From Ralstonia sp. SET104 (GTDB lineage Bacteria > Pseudomonadota > Gammaproteobacteria > Burkholderiales > Burkholderiaceae), in assembly GCF_003851545.1 (NCBI RefSeq), contig NZ_BHVX01000011.1, positions 97,833 through 161,832 on the forward strand: 64,000 nt of DNA. The letters run 5' to 3'. Made by a program: the position numbers and the translations under genes. Every line of letters begins with the position of its first letter. Position 1 is the first letter of the stretch. The notes below the pieces were generated by a model that had not been told where the DNA came from, searched no databases, and saw nothing but the letters and a program-made list of their open reading frames with translations. Shown piece after piece: positions 52,234 through 61,442 of the stretch.

Positions 52234-54036
52234 TCAGTTGGTGCGCAGTTTGAACAGCCCCACCGTGCGCGCCAGACCATGCGCCTGCTCGTTGAGCATC
52301 GACGATGCGGCGGTCGACTGCTCCACCAGTGCGGCGTTCTGCTGCGTGGCTTCATCCATCTCGGCGACACTGCGGTCGATCTGGCTGATACCGGTGCTCT
52401 GCTCGTGCATCGCGCCGTCGATCTCGCCGATGATGCGCGCGACACGCTCGATGCCCTGCACGATCTCCTGCATCGTCGCGCCGGCAGCCTGCACGCGCTG
52501 CGCGCCGGTCTTCACGCTGGCTTCGGACGCCTGGATCAGGTCTTTGATCTCGCGTGCGGCGGTGGCGCTGCGTTGCGCCAACGTGCGCACCTCGCCGGCC
52601 ACCACGGCAAAGCCGCGGCCGTTTTCGCCGGCACGGGCGGCTTCCACCGCAGCGTTCAGCGCCAGGATGTTGGTCTGGAACGCAATGCTATCGATCACGC
52701 CAATGATCTCGGTAATGCGTGCCGACGACTTGGCGATCTCGTCCATCGTGCTGACGGCACTGGAGACCACGTCGCCGCCGCGCGTGGCCGCATTGCTGGC
52801 GTCGCTGGCCAGGCGCGTGGCCTGCACGGCCGCATCGGCGGAGTTCTTCACGCTGGTGGTCAGCTCAGTCAGCGCGGCAGAGGTTTCCTGCAGGTTGCTG
52901 GCCGAGACCTCGGTGCGGTTGGAGAGATCGCGGTTGCCCGCCTCGATCTCGCCGGTGGCGGACTTCATGCTGTCGACGCTGGCGCGCACTTCCAGCAGCA
53001 CTTCGCCGATCTTGTCGATAAAGGTGTTGAACGAGGCGCTGATCTGCGCAACCTCATCGTTGCCGACCACGGGCAGGCGGTGCGTGAGGTCACCACCGCC
53101 GGAGCCGATGGTGTCCATCGCATCACGCACCTGTGACAGGCGGCGGAACGATTGCGACGTGAAGAACGCGGCGATGCCCACGGCAGCCAGCGTCAGCAGC
53201 ACCATGGCCACACCAATGGCGCGCACGACGTTGCGCAAACCGGCCGTCGCCTCGGCCTTATCCAGGGCAATCACGAGATACCAGTCGGTGCCCTGCACCG
53301 CCTGCGCCTTGAGCAGCTTCGGTGCGCCGGCCAGTTCAACCTCCAGCGGCGACGTGGCCTTCGCCAGGTTGGCGAGCGTATCGGCGGTGAGCGATGCCGC
53401 CACATCGGTGGCCGGCTTGAGCATCAATTTTGCGTCCGGGTGCGCAATCACCTGGCCGTCTTTAGCGACCACGAAGGCCAGGCTCGACGGCGTCGGGTGT
53501 ACCGCTGCCACCACCTCGCGCACGCCATCGAGCGGCACGGCGCCAGACAGCGCACCACTGGTTTCGCCGTTCTGGATGAGCGGCGCAGCAAACGACACAT
53601 ACGGCACGCCGGTCGACACGTCGCCGTAGGGCTTGGTGACGAGCAAGTGGCCTGCGGCAATGGCCTGCTTGTACCAGGGGCGGACGGTCGGGTCGTAATC
53701 CTTGGGCGTGGTGGCGCTGGTGGAGATGAAGCTCTTGTCGGTCCAGCCGATCGTGATGATGGGGAAGCCGTTGGCGTCACCCATGTGCTTGCCGAAGCCT
53801 TGCGGGTCGCCGTGCTCGATCACGCCCGCGGTGGCCTTGACGGCCTGCGCCTTGGCACTGACCCATTTGTCGATGGCGAGCGTGTTGCCGCTGGCGACGG
53901 CAGCGAGGTTCTGCTCGATCGATTCCATCGTATTGGAGCGCACGATGGAATATGTCGCCGCGCCGGACAGCGCCAGGGCACCAACCACGGTGGCCGATGA
54001 AATCAGGAGAATTCGGGTGCGGAGAGAGGAGATCAT
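52234..54036 (-). CDS. Methyl-accepting chemotaxis protein with dCache_1 sensor
   Basis: A 600-residue chemoreceptor. TM1 is about residues 8-30; a double-Cache periplasmic domain follows with [28 protein letters not shown] and [11 protein letters not shown], then TM2 ([22 protein letters not shown]), HAMP, and a signalling hairpin with the tip [37 protein letters not shown]. The R-W-Y elements of dCache amino-acid receptors are partly visible (RPWYK), so an amino-acid ligand is possible. It has no CheR tether. The start at MISSLRTR follows AAGAAG. Confidence 0.94.
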   Translation of the reverse strand: MISSLRTRILLISSATVVGALALSGAATYSIVRSNTMESIEQNLAAVASGNTLAIDKWVSAKAQAVKATAGVIEHGDPQGFGKHMGDANGFPIITIGWTDKSFISTSATTPKDYDPTVRPWYKQAIAAGHLLVTKPYGDVSTGVPYVSFAAPLIQNGETSGALSGAVPLDGVREVVAAVHPTPSSLAFVVAKDGQVIAHPDAKLMLKPATDVAASLTADTLANLAKATSPLEVELAGAPKLLKAQAVQGTDWYLVIALDKAEATAGLRNVVRAIGVAMVLLTLAAVGIAAFFTSQSFRRLSQVRDAMDTIGSGGGDLTHRLPVVGNDEVAQISASFNTFIDKIGEVLLEVRASVDSMKSATGEIEAGNRDLSNRTEVSASNLQETSAALTELTTSVKNSADAAVQATRLASDASNAATRGGDVVSSAVSTMDEIAKSSARITEIIGVIDSIAFQTNILALNAAVEAARAGENGRGFAVVAGEVRTLAQRSATAAREIKDLIQASEASVKTGAQRVQAAGATMQEIVQGIERVARIIGEIDGAMHEQSTGISQIDRSVAEMDEATQQNAALVEQSTAASSMLNEQAHGLARTVGLFKLRTN

Positions 54037-54261
54037 GATTCTTCTTGGTAGAACGTTTTGGCATGAATCTGACTGCGTGCAGCGGCGACCGCAGCGTCCC
54101 CCAGAACCGACTGCTGGCTGTGGGGGGCCACTCCAAGCTGCTACGGCACGCCACAGGCGAACTTGAGTCGGCAAAACCCGCTCCCTGGGGCGGATGGCTG
54201 CTATAACAGGAAACGCTTCGCGTGATTGCCCAGGCAGCCCATTTCCCGCGAAACCCAACCC

Positions 54262-54699
54262 ATGCACGACGCTCTGCACATCGACCCCGCCACCGGCGAA
54301 ATCCGGCTGGCCGACATCCACATCACGCCGCAGACGCAAGCCCATGCCTTGCCCGCACGCTTTGCAGTTGGGCCCGTGCGGTCAGTGAGCATTGATGGCA
54401 AAAACGTCGCCTGCCAGTTCGCAACCGTGGCCGCGCTGGACGACACAACGCCCGTTACCGTCAGCCTGCGGTTTGAAGACGGTGCGCTCGTCAGCGTGTT
54501 GGTCGAGTTGACGCAGCCGGTTTTGTATGACGACATCGACGTTGTGGAACAACGCCACCGCGGCTGGATCGCCCGCAAACTCGGCGATGACCCAGGCGAC
54601 TTGGCGCGCTACCCCTGGGGCAGCGCCGGCGTGGCGCAAGACAAGAGCGGCGGCGTGCACGTCTTTCTGCACAACCGCAATAACACATGGGCGCGCTGA
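54262..54699 (+). CDS. Hypothetical protein
   Basis: A 145-residue soluble protein of no recognised family. Beta-rich composition in the first 90 residues ([40 protein letters not shown]) is followed by [41 protein letters not shown], which suggests a compact two-part fold. There is no signal peptide. The start is uncertain: ATG at 54262 fits best but lacks a good ribosome site, and an ATG 12 codons upstream is possible. Confidence 0.65.
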   Translation: MHDALHIDPATGEIRLADIHITPQTQAHALPARFAVGPVRSVSIDGKNVACQFATVAALDDTTPVTVSLRFEDGALVSVLVELTQPVLYDDIDVVEQRHRGWIARKLGDDPGDLARYPWGSAGVAQDKSGGVHVFLHNRNNTWAR

Positions 54700-54798
54700 A
54701 CACGTTGCAAGACGCCCCGGCATCGGCCCCGATTGCCGCCTCGGCATCGTTTGCAGTACCGTCGCGAGCATTCCCTACAGCGCCGGGAGCCCCGTGCC

Positions 54799-55728
54799 AT
54801 GGCTGTGCTGTTCACCATTCTGAAGATTGCCGTGGTGCTCGTGCTGGTGTCGTCACTGGCCGAGGCGATCGTGCTGTCGTTGAAAAACGGCTGGACGAAC
54901 TACGACTGGAAGGCTGCCGGCGTATCGGTGGTGGATTTCCTGGTACGCGAGTACCCACTGCGCTGGCTGCTGCCGCTGGCGTTCTGGACGCAGGGGCTGG
55001 AATGGGTCTACCAGCATCGCCTCTGGACCCTGCCGATGGATCACTGGACCGGCTGGGCCGCATGCTTTCTCGGTCAGGAGTTCTGCTACTACTGGTACCA
55101 CCGCGCCGCGCACCGCGTGCGCTGGTTCTGGTGCACGCACGCCATCCATCACTCGCCGAATGACCTGAACCTGTCTGCCGCCTATCGCTTCGGCTGGACG
55201 GGCCGCCTGAGCGGCACGCTGGCGTTCTTTGTGCTGGCGCCGCTGCTGGGCATGCCGCCGCGCATCGTGCTGATGCTGCTGTCGCTCAATCTGCTGTATC
55301 AGTTCTGGATTCACGCCACATGGATCCCCCGCCTCGGCCCACTGGAATGGGTATTGAACACGCCGTCGGCGCACCGCGTGCATCACGCGTCCAATCTCGA
55401 ATATCTCGACGGCAACTACGGTGGCGTGCTGATCATCTTCGACCGCCTGTTCGGCACCTACATCGCCGAACGCAAAGACGTGCCCTGCCGCTACGGCCTC
55501 GTGCACCCGATGCGCACGTACAACCTGCTGGTGATCGAGTTCGCGCAATGGCGCGCGCTGTGGCAAGACCTGAAGGCGGCGCGCTCGGCCAGCGAAGTCC
55601 TCGGCTATCTCTTCCGCCCGCCAGGCTGGCGGCCCGGTGGCAATGGCGAGACGACGGAGGATTTGCGCCGCCGCGCCGCGCTCATTCCCGACGAGCACCC
55701 GGTCGCCCCGGCCGTTGCCGCCAACTGA
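54799..55728 (+). CDS. Sterol desaturase / fatty acid hydroxylase family protein
   Basis: A 309-residue membrane di-iron enzyme with the three histidine boxes of the family: YYWYHRAAHRVRWFW (HxxxH), CTHAIHHSPND (HxxHH) and PSAHRVHHASNLEYLDGNYGG (HxxHH). Four to five hydrophobic segments surround them. The family hydroxylates or desaturates lipids; bacterial substrates include hopanoids and fatty alcohols, and none can be assigned here. The start is at MAVLFTILK. Confidence 0.9.
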   Translation: MAVLFTILKIAVVLVLVSSLAEAIVLSLKNGWTNYDWKAAGVSVVDFLVREYPLRWLLPLAFWTQGLEWVYQHRLWTLPMDHWTGWAACFLGQEFCYYWYHRAAHRVRWFWCTHAIHHSPNDLNLSAAYRFGWTGRLSGTLAFFVLAPLLGMPPRIVLMLLSLNLLYQFWIHATWIPRLGPLEWVLNTPSAHRVHHASNLEYLDGNYGGVLIIFDRLFGTYIAERKDVPCRYGLVHPMRTYNLLVIEFAQWRALWQDLKAARSASEVLGYLFRPPGWRPGGNGETTEDLRRRAALIPDEHPVAPAVAAN

Positions 55729-55767
55729 ACCTGCGGCAAGCGCAACATGTCGAGCAAAATCGTGAAC

Positions 55768-55959
55768 TCAGTCCAGCGGATGAATCCCGCCAAAGGGATC
55801 CGTCTTGCCACGCTGCTGCACCCAGGCCGCCTTGGTTTCCACATCGGGCGGACTCACCATGGTGATCGTTGCCATGCCATTTGGGCGCCGGTCGATCGTC
55901 GCGCTGGCCCCACCCTGCCCAGATTTTGCTGGCGAAGAAATCGATGAAAACGAAATCAA
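55768..55959 (-). CDS. Possible small hypothetical protein
   Basis: A short minus-strand frame ending MVSPPDVETKAAWVQQRGKTDPFGGIHPLD. The C-terminal part has protein-like character unlike the other frames here. The full frame has a TTG start (55959); an internal ATG at 55875 would give 35 residues. No family was identified. It is convergent with the hydroxylase gene. Confidence 0.35.
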   Translation of the reverse strand: MISFSSISSPAKSGQGGASATIDRRPNGMATITMVSPPDVETKAAWVQQRGKTDPFGGIHPLD

Positions 55960-56239
55960 GCCCGGTCGAATCTTGATGCTTCAGATGCTGCTAGAGGTGC
56001 TGTCCGGGAATGACGGCCCGCTCAGGCGCGATCGTGCGCAGTCTGCGAGATGATGTGAAAAGTGCCAGAGGACTAATCAAAATCGCCGAGTGACCCCCTA
56101 CTACGCATAACGTTTGCGGAACGTCTTACAACATACCGCTATGTTGGAGATGGGGCCTATCGGCGGCGCATGGCACGTTGTCACACGTGCGTCGCTACAA
56201 TCGCAGGCTTTGCGTCTTCAGCAGTCCGTAGGTCTCTCC
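55960..56239. other. Upstream region of the PstS-like gene
   Basis: No gene is seen. It holds two inverted repeats: ACGTT-N5-AACGT at 56110-56124 and CAACATA-CCGC-TATGTTG at 56129-56146, about 95-130 bases before the PstS-like start. These are plausible operator or leader structures. No convincing PhoB box is seen. Confidence 0.4.
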
Positions 56240-57301
56240 ATGTTCAAGCACGTTGTTCTCGCCCTGGCCGTTGCGGCTGCGGGCCTGCCAGTTCTCGCTC
56301 GCGCGGATGTGCGCGGCGCGGGTTCAACCGCCGCTGCGCCGGTCTATCGCGTCTGGTCGGCAGGGTATGCCGCATCGTCGGGCGTTACGCTCAGCTATGA
56401 CGCGGTGGGCTCAGGAGAAGGCCTGAAGCGCATTCGTGCGGGCTCTGTGGATTTTGGGGCGTCTGACGTGCCGCTCTCCAGCGACGATGCCGCCAAGGCG
56501 GGGCTCGTCTGTGTGCCGTCGGTGGTGACGGGCGCGGTGCCGTTCGTGAACGTGCCGGGCGTGCCGCGGGGCCAGCTCAAACTCACGGGCGAGCTGCTCG
56601 CGCAGATCTTCCTCGGCAAGGTCGACAGTTGGGACGCACCCGAGCTGCGCGCGCTGAACCCAGGCGTGACGCTGCCCAAGCTGAAGATCCGCCCCGTGGT
56701 GCGCGCCGATGGCTCGGGCACGACGTACCACTTCACCGATTACCTGAGCGCCGTCAGCCCCGACTGGAAGCGCGCCTACGGCACCAAGTCGACCATCAAC
56801 TGGCCCGCCGGCTTCACGGCCGCCAAGGGCAGCGGCGATGTGGTCAAGGCCGTGCAGGCCGCGGCCGGCGCCATCGGTTACGTCGACTACAACTACATCC
56901 TCGACAATGACCTGAGCGCCGTGCAGTTGCGCAACGTCGCGGGCCGCTTTGTCAGCGCGCAGGTCAGCGGCTTTCGCGAAGCCGTGATGCAAAGCGCGTG
57001 GAACCGCAAAGGCGATTTCACCGCGCCGCTGGTCAACCTGCCGGGCGCAGAGACATGGCCGATCACCATGGGCACCTTCATCGTCGTACCGGCGGTGAGT
57101 GCGTCGGGCCCGCGCACGCTGGCCGCGCTGAAGTTTCTGACGTGGGGTTACTTCCACGGCGATGAACTGGCCGCCAAGGCCAAGTTTGTGCCGCTGCCCG
57201 AGCGCGTGCAGGCGATTGCGTATCGTGAACTGGCGCGCGTGACAGATACGTCGGGCGCCGCCATTGGCCTGCAGAGCATGCCCGCAAACTGGGGAAAATA
57301 A
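56240..57301 (+). CDS. PstS-like phosphate-binding protein
   Basis: A 353-residue periplasmic binding protein with a signal peptide (VVLALAVAAAGLPVLARA). The phosphate-binding pattern is present: RGAGSTAAAPVYRVW, YDAVGSGEGLKRI, VDFGASDVPLS and VVRADGSGTTYHFTDYLS. The pstCAB-phoU genes do not follow, so this is an isolated copy that either serves a remote Pst permease or has another role. AGGT stands before the ATG. Confidence 0.88.
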   Translation: MFKHVVLALAVAAAGLPVLARADVRGAGSTAAAPVYRVWSAGYAASSGVTLSYDAVGSGEGLKRIRAGSVDFGASDVPLSSDDAAKAGLVCVPSVVTGAVPFVNVPGVPRGQLKLTGELLAQIFLGKVDSWDAPELRALNPGVTLPKLKIRPVVRADGSGTTYHFTDYLSAVSPDWKRAYGTKSTINWPAGFTAAKGSGDVVKAVQAAAGAIGYVDYNYILDNDLSAVQLRNVAGRFVSAQVSGFREAVMQSAWNRKGDFTAPLVNLPGAETWPITMGTFIVVPAVSASGPRTLAALKFLTWGYFHGDELAAKAKFVPLPERVQAIAYRELARVTDTSGAAIGLQSMPANWGK

Positions 57302-57485
57302 GGGGCCAATGGGCCTTGCCGGTGCAGTTTTTGTCCCGGCAATCTCGCTGTGTTGATGCAGGGCAGACAGCCCGCTGAAAGCTTTGCAAAAAGGCTGGAT
57401 TGTTCTGTCGCGTTTCCTATAGTGATCACTCACCGCGCAAGTCAGCCCCGCGCGTCACTGCCAAAGCAACGATGGGAAGGGAAAC

Positions 57486-57689
57486 ATGGGCACCGCCATC
57501 GCAGACCAAGACGAGCAGATCGACCAAATTGCACACGACACCGGCGCACCCGCCGATCTCGTCCGCGAGCAGTACATGCAGACGATGCGCACATTGGCCG
57601 CCGATGCCCGCGTGCACGACTACCTTTCGCTGTTCGTCACGCGCCGCGTGCTGGCGGCGTTCCGCTCGCGCCGCCCGCCAACGCGCTAG
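57486..57689 (+). CDS. DUF3562-family small protein
   Basis: A 67-residue protein starting after GGGAAGGGAAAC. The sequence DEQIDQIAHDTGAPADLVREQYMQTMRTLAADARVHDYLSLFVTRRVLAAFRSR matches the DUF3562 pattern of small helical proteins in Burkholderiaceae. The helix-turn-helix-like first half suggests a nucleic-acid or regulatory role, but none is known. Confidence 0.82.
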   Translation: MGTAIADQDEQIDQIAHDTGAPADLVREQYMQTMRTLAADARVHDYLSLFVTRRVLAAFRSRRPPTR

Positions 57690-57698
57690 CCCCTTCGC

Positions 57699-58646
57699 TT
57701 ATTCCTCGCTCGTCATCCCAACGAATGCATGCGCCGCGCGGCGCATCCATTCGCGTGCACGCTCGGCTTCGAACTGCATGCGTGCAAAGGCGTGCGTCAT
57801 GCCCGACGCTTCAATGGTGATGACCTGCGCGCCGTGCTGCACGAGGTAGTCGGCGTAGTGCAGGCCATCGTCGCGCAACACGTCGTGCGCGGCCACGATG
57901 ATGACGGTGTCGGGCGGCGTGGTCTTTGGCGCGTGCGCCATCAGGAAGACGCGCGGGTCGTGCTCGGCAAGCGGCTTGGCGAGTGCCTCAGCCCCAATGT
58001 ATTTCTCCCAGTACCAGCGCATTTCGTCGCGCGTAAGGCCAGGACCTTGTGCAAACGCGTTGTAGCTCTCGCTGCCGAAAGCCGGCGTGGTGACGGGGTA
58101 CAGCAGGAACTGCGCGTTGACGAGCCCTGGACGCATGCCCTGCGCTGCCTGCACCGCAAGGTGCCCGCCCGCGCTATCACCACCCACCGCCAGGAAGTCC
58201 GGCTCGACGTTAAGGTGCGCACGCTGTGCGGCCAGATACGCGAGCGCATCACGTGCATCGTCGGCGGGCGTGGGAAACGCGTGCTCGGGCGCGAGGCGGT
58301 AATCAACACTCACGACGGCGCAACCCGTGTCTTGCGCTACCAATGCGGCCAGCATGCGGTGCGTGGTGCGCGGTGCGCCAACCACCCAACCTCCGCCGTG
58401 GAACCACACCAGCAAGCGCGGCGTGGTCACGCCCTTCGGACGAAAAACGATGGCGTCGAGCGTGCGCCCTGCAAGCGGCAAGCTCAGGTCCGAAACGTCA
58501 ACGCCATCGGGGTCGGGCCGCTCAGACAGTGCGGCAATCGCTTCAAAGCGTGCGCGCTGCGCCGCTGCATCCTCCGGCGCAGGCAAGGCGCCGAAATGCT
58601 CGGCAAGGCGTTGGTAGAACTGCAGGATTTGCGGATCGACGGCCAT
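57699..58646 (-). CDS. Alpha/beta hydrolase, HSL (Hormone-sensitive lipase) family esterase
   Basis: A 315-residue esterase with the oxyanion motif LVWFHGGGWVVG, nucleophile in FLAVGGDSAGGHLA, acid residue in VIIVAAHDVLRDDG and histidine in ASGMTHAFARM. It resembles carboxylesterases of lipase family IV. The start at MAVDPQILQFYQ follows the family pattern. The substrate is unknown. Confidence 0.92.
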   Translation of the reverse strand: MAVDPQILQFYQRLAEHFGALPAPEDAAAQRARFEAIAALSERPDPDGVDVSDLSLPLAGRTLDAIVFRPKGVTTPRLLVWFHGGGWVVGAPRTTHRMLAALVAQDTGCAVVSVDYRLAPEHAFPTPADDARDALAYLAAQRAHLNVEPDFLAVGGDSAGGHLAVQAAQGMRPGLVNAQFLLYPVTTPAFGSESYNAFAQGPGLTRDEMRWYWEKYIGAEALAKPLAEHDPRVFLMAHAPKTTPPDTVIIVAAHDVLRDDGLHYADYLVQHGAQVITIEASGMTHAFARMQFEAERAREWMRRAAHAFVGMTSEE

Positions 58647-58713
58647 GGTGGGCAGAGAATGCGAAGAAGATTCGATGACGGCCGAAGTGTAGCGCGCCGC
58701 TGCGGCTTGCCTC

Positions 58714-59136
58714 TTAGCTCCCGCGATACGTCGAGAAGCCGAACGGGCTGAGCAGCAGCGGAATGTGATAGTGCTGCTTGGCGTCTTGCACATGGAAGAC
58801 GACTGGCACTTCCGGGAAGAACGCGGGCGTGTTGTGTTTGCTGAAGTAAGCACCCGTGTCGAACGTCACGCGGTAGTCGCCGGTGGCGAGCATTTGGCCG
58901 GCGGGCAGCAAAGCCTTGATGCGGCCGTCGGCGTCGGTGGTGCCCTGGCTGATGGTGTGCCAGGCGCCGTCTGCAGCGTTGCGGGCATCGAGCGTGACGC
59001 GCACGGCAGTGGCCGGCATGCCGGTCTGCTGGTCGAGCACGTGCACGCTCAGACCGGCTCCGGCGGCATTGGCAACATTGGTGAAGGATGATGCTGCGGC
59101 CAGCGCAGCAGCGGATATCCAGCGTCGGCATTGCAT
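58714..59136 (-). CDS. hiuH: 5-hydroxyisourate hydrolase with signal peptide
   Basis: A 140-residue transthyretin-like protein. The mature part starts LSVHVLDQQTGMPATAVRVTL, contains HYHIPLLLSPFGFSTYRGS and so ends in the invariant YRGS, which identifies HIUase of purine (urate) degradation. The N-terminal ~24 residues (RRWISAAALAAASSFTNVANA) are a Sec signal, so the enzyme is predicted periplasmic. No other urate-pathway genes are adjacent. Confidence 0.92.
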   Translation of the reverse strand: MQCRRWISAAALAAASSFTNVANAAGAGLSVHVLDQQTGMPATAVRVTLDARNAADGAWHTISQGTTDADGRIKALLPAGQMLATGDYRVTFDTGAYFSKHNTPAFFPEVPVVFHVQDAKQHYHIPLLLSPFGFSTYRGS

Positions 59137-59222
59137 CAGGCGCTCCTGAGAAAACAGAAACGCAAAAGCCTAGAGCAAACCGCGCGCGCCACCGTCACAA
59201 ATCGTGATGCGCTCAATGGCAT

Positions 59223-59684
59223 TCAGCCGTGTTGCCCGATGCCGAGTCGCCAGTGCTCAATCTTTGTGCAACGGTCCTGCACGGCCGGAATGCTGGCGTT
59301 GCGCGCCACAGCCATCGCCTCGTCGTTGACGATACCGAGCTGCACCCAAATGCCGCCCACACCCAGCGTCACGGCTTCCTGCACGACGGGCAGCACCTGT
59401 TCGGATCGGCGAAAGATATCAACCAGATCGATGCGCTGGCCGGCAGCAGCGAGCGTCGTCGCAGCCTCGGTGAGCGTGGCGTAGCAGGGCTCGCCGAGCA
59501 CATCTTCGCCCGCGTGCCGCGGGTTGACGGGCACGATGCGATAGCCGGCCTGCTGCAGATAGCGCGCCACGTCATAGCTGGGCCGCGTGGCGCGCGGCGA
59601 CAGCCCGACCACGGCGATGGTCTTGCCGGACAGCAGCCGGCGCATGGTGGCTTGTTCGTCGGCGTAGGAAGGATTGGCAGACAT
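59223..59684 (-). CDS. CoA-binding domain protein (YccU-like)
   Basis: A 153-residue Rossmann-fold protein: LLSGKTIAVVGLSPRATRPSYDVARYLQQAGYRIVPVNPRHAGEDVLGEPCYATL, then GGIWVQLGIVNDEAMAVARNASIPAVQDRCTKIEH. It corresponds to the CoA-binding domain of succinyl-CoA synthetase alone. The role is unknown. Confidence 0.92.
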   Translation of the reverse strand: MSANPSYADEQATMRRLLSGKTIAVVGLSPRATRPSYDVARYLQQAGYRIVPVNPRHAGEDVLGEPCYATLTEAATTLAAAGQRIDLVDIFRRSEQVLPVVQEAVTLGVGGIWVQLGIVNDEAMAVARNASIPAVQDRCTKIEHWRLGIGQHG

Positions 59685-59703
59685 GGTTGCGATGCAGTTG
59701 CAA

Positions 59704-60834
59704 TCAGGTGGTGGGCCGCTTGCATGCGGCGCTCAGGTCATCCAAGCGTACAGCGGCACGGAACGCGCCCGACGAATACGGACCAACTTCATACGGCCCG
59801 TAGTGCACGACGATACGGTCGCCTTGCAGCGTAAACGGAAACGCGGCGTTACGCAGATCCTTCTCCTTGAGCGCGCCGCGCGGCGCGTCGGGCGCACCTT
59901 CGCGCTTGAGCGCATCGACGATCTGCGTGTTGAAGCTTTGCAGGCAGGCGGCCGTCGGGTTCAGCACATCGGCCAATGCGATCGGCTGGAAGCCTTGCGT
60001 GCCGCGTCGCCAGTTGCCGCCCGTGAAGCTGTAGTTGCCGTGCGCGCCGCCGCTGTAGGCCCACACCATGCGCAACAGACTCACGGTGTCGCCCACGCCG
60101 ATGGCACTGATGCGGATGGTGCATTGAGTGTCGTACTGATCGCACTTGCGAACGCGCAGCGATTGGACCAGCGCGTCAATGGCGGTGTCGCCAGTGACGG
60201 GGTAGCGCTCGGTCAGCGTGGCTTGGCCCGAAGCACTGGTGGTTTCCTGGTAACGCGCCACGCGCTTGAGCGTGAAAGGCTGGCTGCGACCGCCGTCGCT
60301 CCACGTGCCGGTAGCAGTGGCACCGTCGGCCGATAACGCACCGGAGAGCGTGCCGCCCTCGCGTACGACGGACTGGCCGGCTGCATCGAGTACATCCGCA
60401 CGCTCGCGCCACACAAAGCGGCGCTCAGGCGCGTTGCGGCCTTCAACGGCCCAGAGGGTGCGGCCCTGCGGGCGGTCGTCGTACGCCTCGCCGGTGAGCG
60501 TGTCGGCTACTGGGTCTTTGTCTTTGTCCTGCGCTTTGGGGGGCGGGTCGTACACGCTCAGCCAGACATTCCAGCCGGGGCTGTCGGCGCTCTTGCCTAC
60601 CGTGCCCTGCCAGAAACTGCCAACAAGGCGCTCGGACTGCTCTTTCGTTTTTGCAAGAGGGATGGTTTGCGCAGAAGCAACAGGCGCGGAGGCGGCCGGC
60701 GCACTCGCGGGCGCAGCAGGCGGAGCAGAGGCCGCTTCCGTACCTGCGTGAGCGACGCCCACCCCGCCCACAGCTCCCATCAAGGTAACAAAAACGCCTG
60801 CCCCGCCCCACTTCTGCAACACATGCCTTTGCAT
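59704..60834 (-). CDS. Secreted RsiV/DUF3298-like protein
   Basis: A 376-residue exported protein with a signal peptide (GGAGVFVTLMGAVGGVGVAHA), an Ala/Pro/Ser-rich linker, an unrecognised ~150-residue central part and a C-terminal DUF3298-like domain (GFQPIALADVLNP, PFTLQGDRIVVHYGPYEVGPYSSGAF). The latter matches the extracytoplasmic part of the anti-sigma factor RsiV, here without a membrane or anti-sigma portion. It is probably periplasmic or surface-attached; lysozyme or peptidoglycan binding is possible but only by family analogy. GGGAGG precedes the start. Confidence 0.78.
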   Translation of the reverse strand: MQRHVLQKWGGAGVFVTLMGAVGGVGVAHAGTEAASAPPAAPASAPAASAPVASAQTIPLAKTKEQSERLVGSFWQGTVGKSADSPGWNVWLSVYDPPPKAQDKDKDPVADTLTGEAYDDRPQGRTLWAVEGRNAPERRFVWRERADVLDAAGQSVVREGGTLSGALSADGATATGTWSDGGRSQPFTLKRVARYQETTSASGQATLTERYPVTGDTAIDALVQSLRVRKCDQYDTQCTIRISAIGVGDTVSLLRMVWAYSGGAHGNYSFTGGNWRRGTQGFQPIALADVLNPTAACLQSFNTQIVDALKREGAPDAPRGALKEKDLRNAAFPFTLQGDRIVVHYGPYEVGPYSSGAFRAAVRLDDLSAACKRPTT

Positions 60835-61442
60835 GCCTCCCTCCCGTGAACTCGACATTCCAAACCAGAACACGCACCGCTGGCTCGCCTTTCTCCAGGC
60901 CCCTTCTGCCTAAGCAGCAAAGCGATGGGACTGTGCAGGTGCAGCAGGCGTTCCCTCAGCCCGTCTTTCAGGCGCTTTTCGCTTCACACCAAGCGGCCTT
61001 TACAGCGCTTGCATTCGATTGCAATCCGACACACTTTGTTACGCCTCAGCGCCACCCTGTCGCCCACAATGCCTGCGCACCCTGCGTTTGTGTCCAATTG
61101 TTGTGCGCCATGTTGGGCATCAGATGATGCATCTCATCCGACACGATGACGACGACACATTCTCCGGTGCATGGTTACCCCTCCCTTTCGAATTGACCCC
61201 TCGAAGGGATTTCCCGTCCGCGCGGTGCTCCCCGGCCCGCGCGCTTTTTTTTGTGTGCGCAATTCGCGCGCCCGCCCGCTCTGTTCGCGGCGGTGCGCAT
61301 CGCATGACGACCGGCCAGCCGGTCGCCCGGCGCCTCACCCCGCGAAACACGTGCTTACAAAGGCAAGTCGACCCCTCGGCGCCTACCGCGTTAAATGGAG
61401 ACATCCATGCGGCACAGGCCGCCCTAAAAACGAGGGCTCATC
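60835..61442. other. 608-base region without a gene
   Basis: No convincing gene is seen on either strand. The only structures are small inverted repeats (TTGCA-N6-TGCAA near 61007-61022 and an imperfect CCCTTTCGA/TCGAAGGG pair near 61181-61209). The latter may mark the promoter or leader of the FecR-type gene. Confidence 0.5.
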
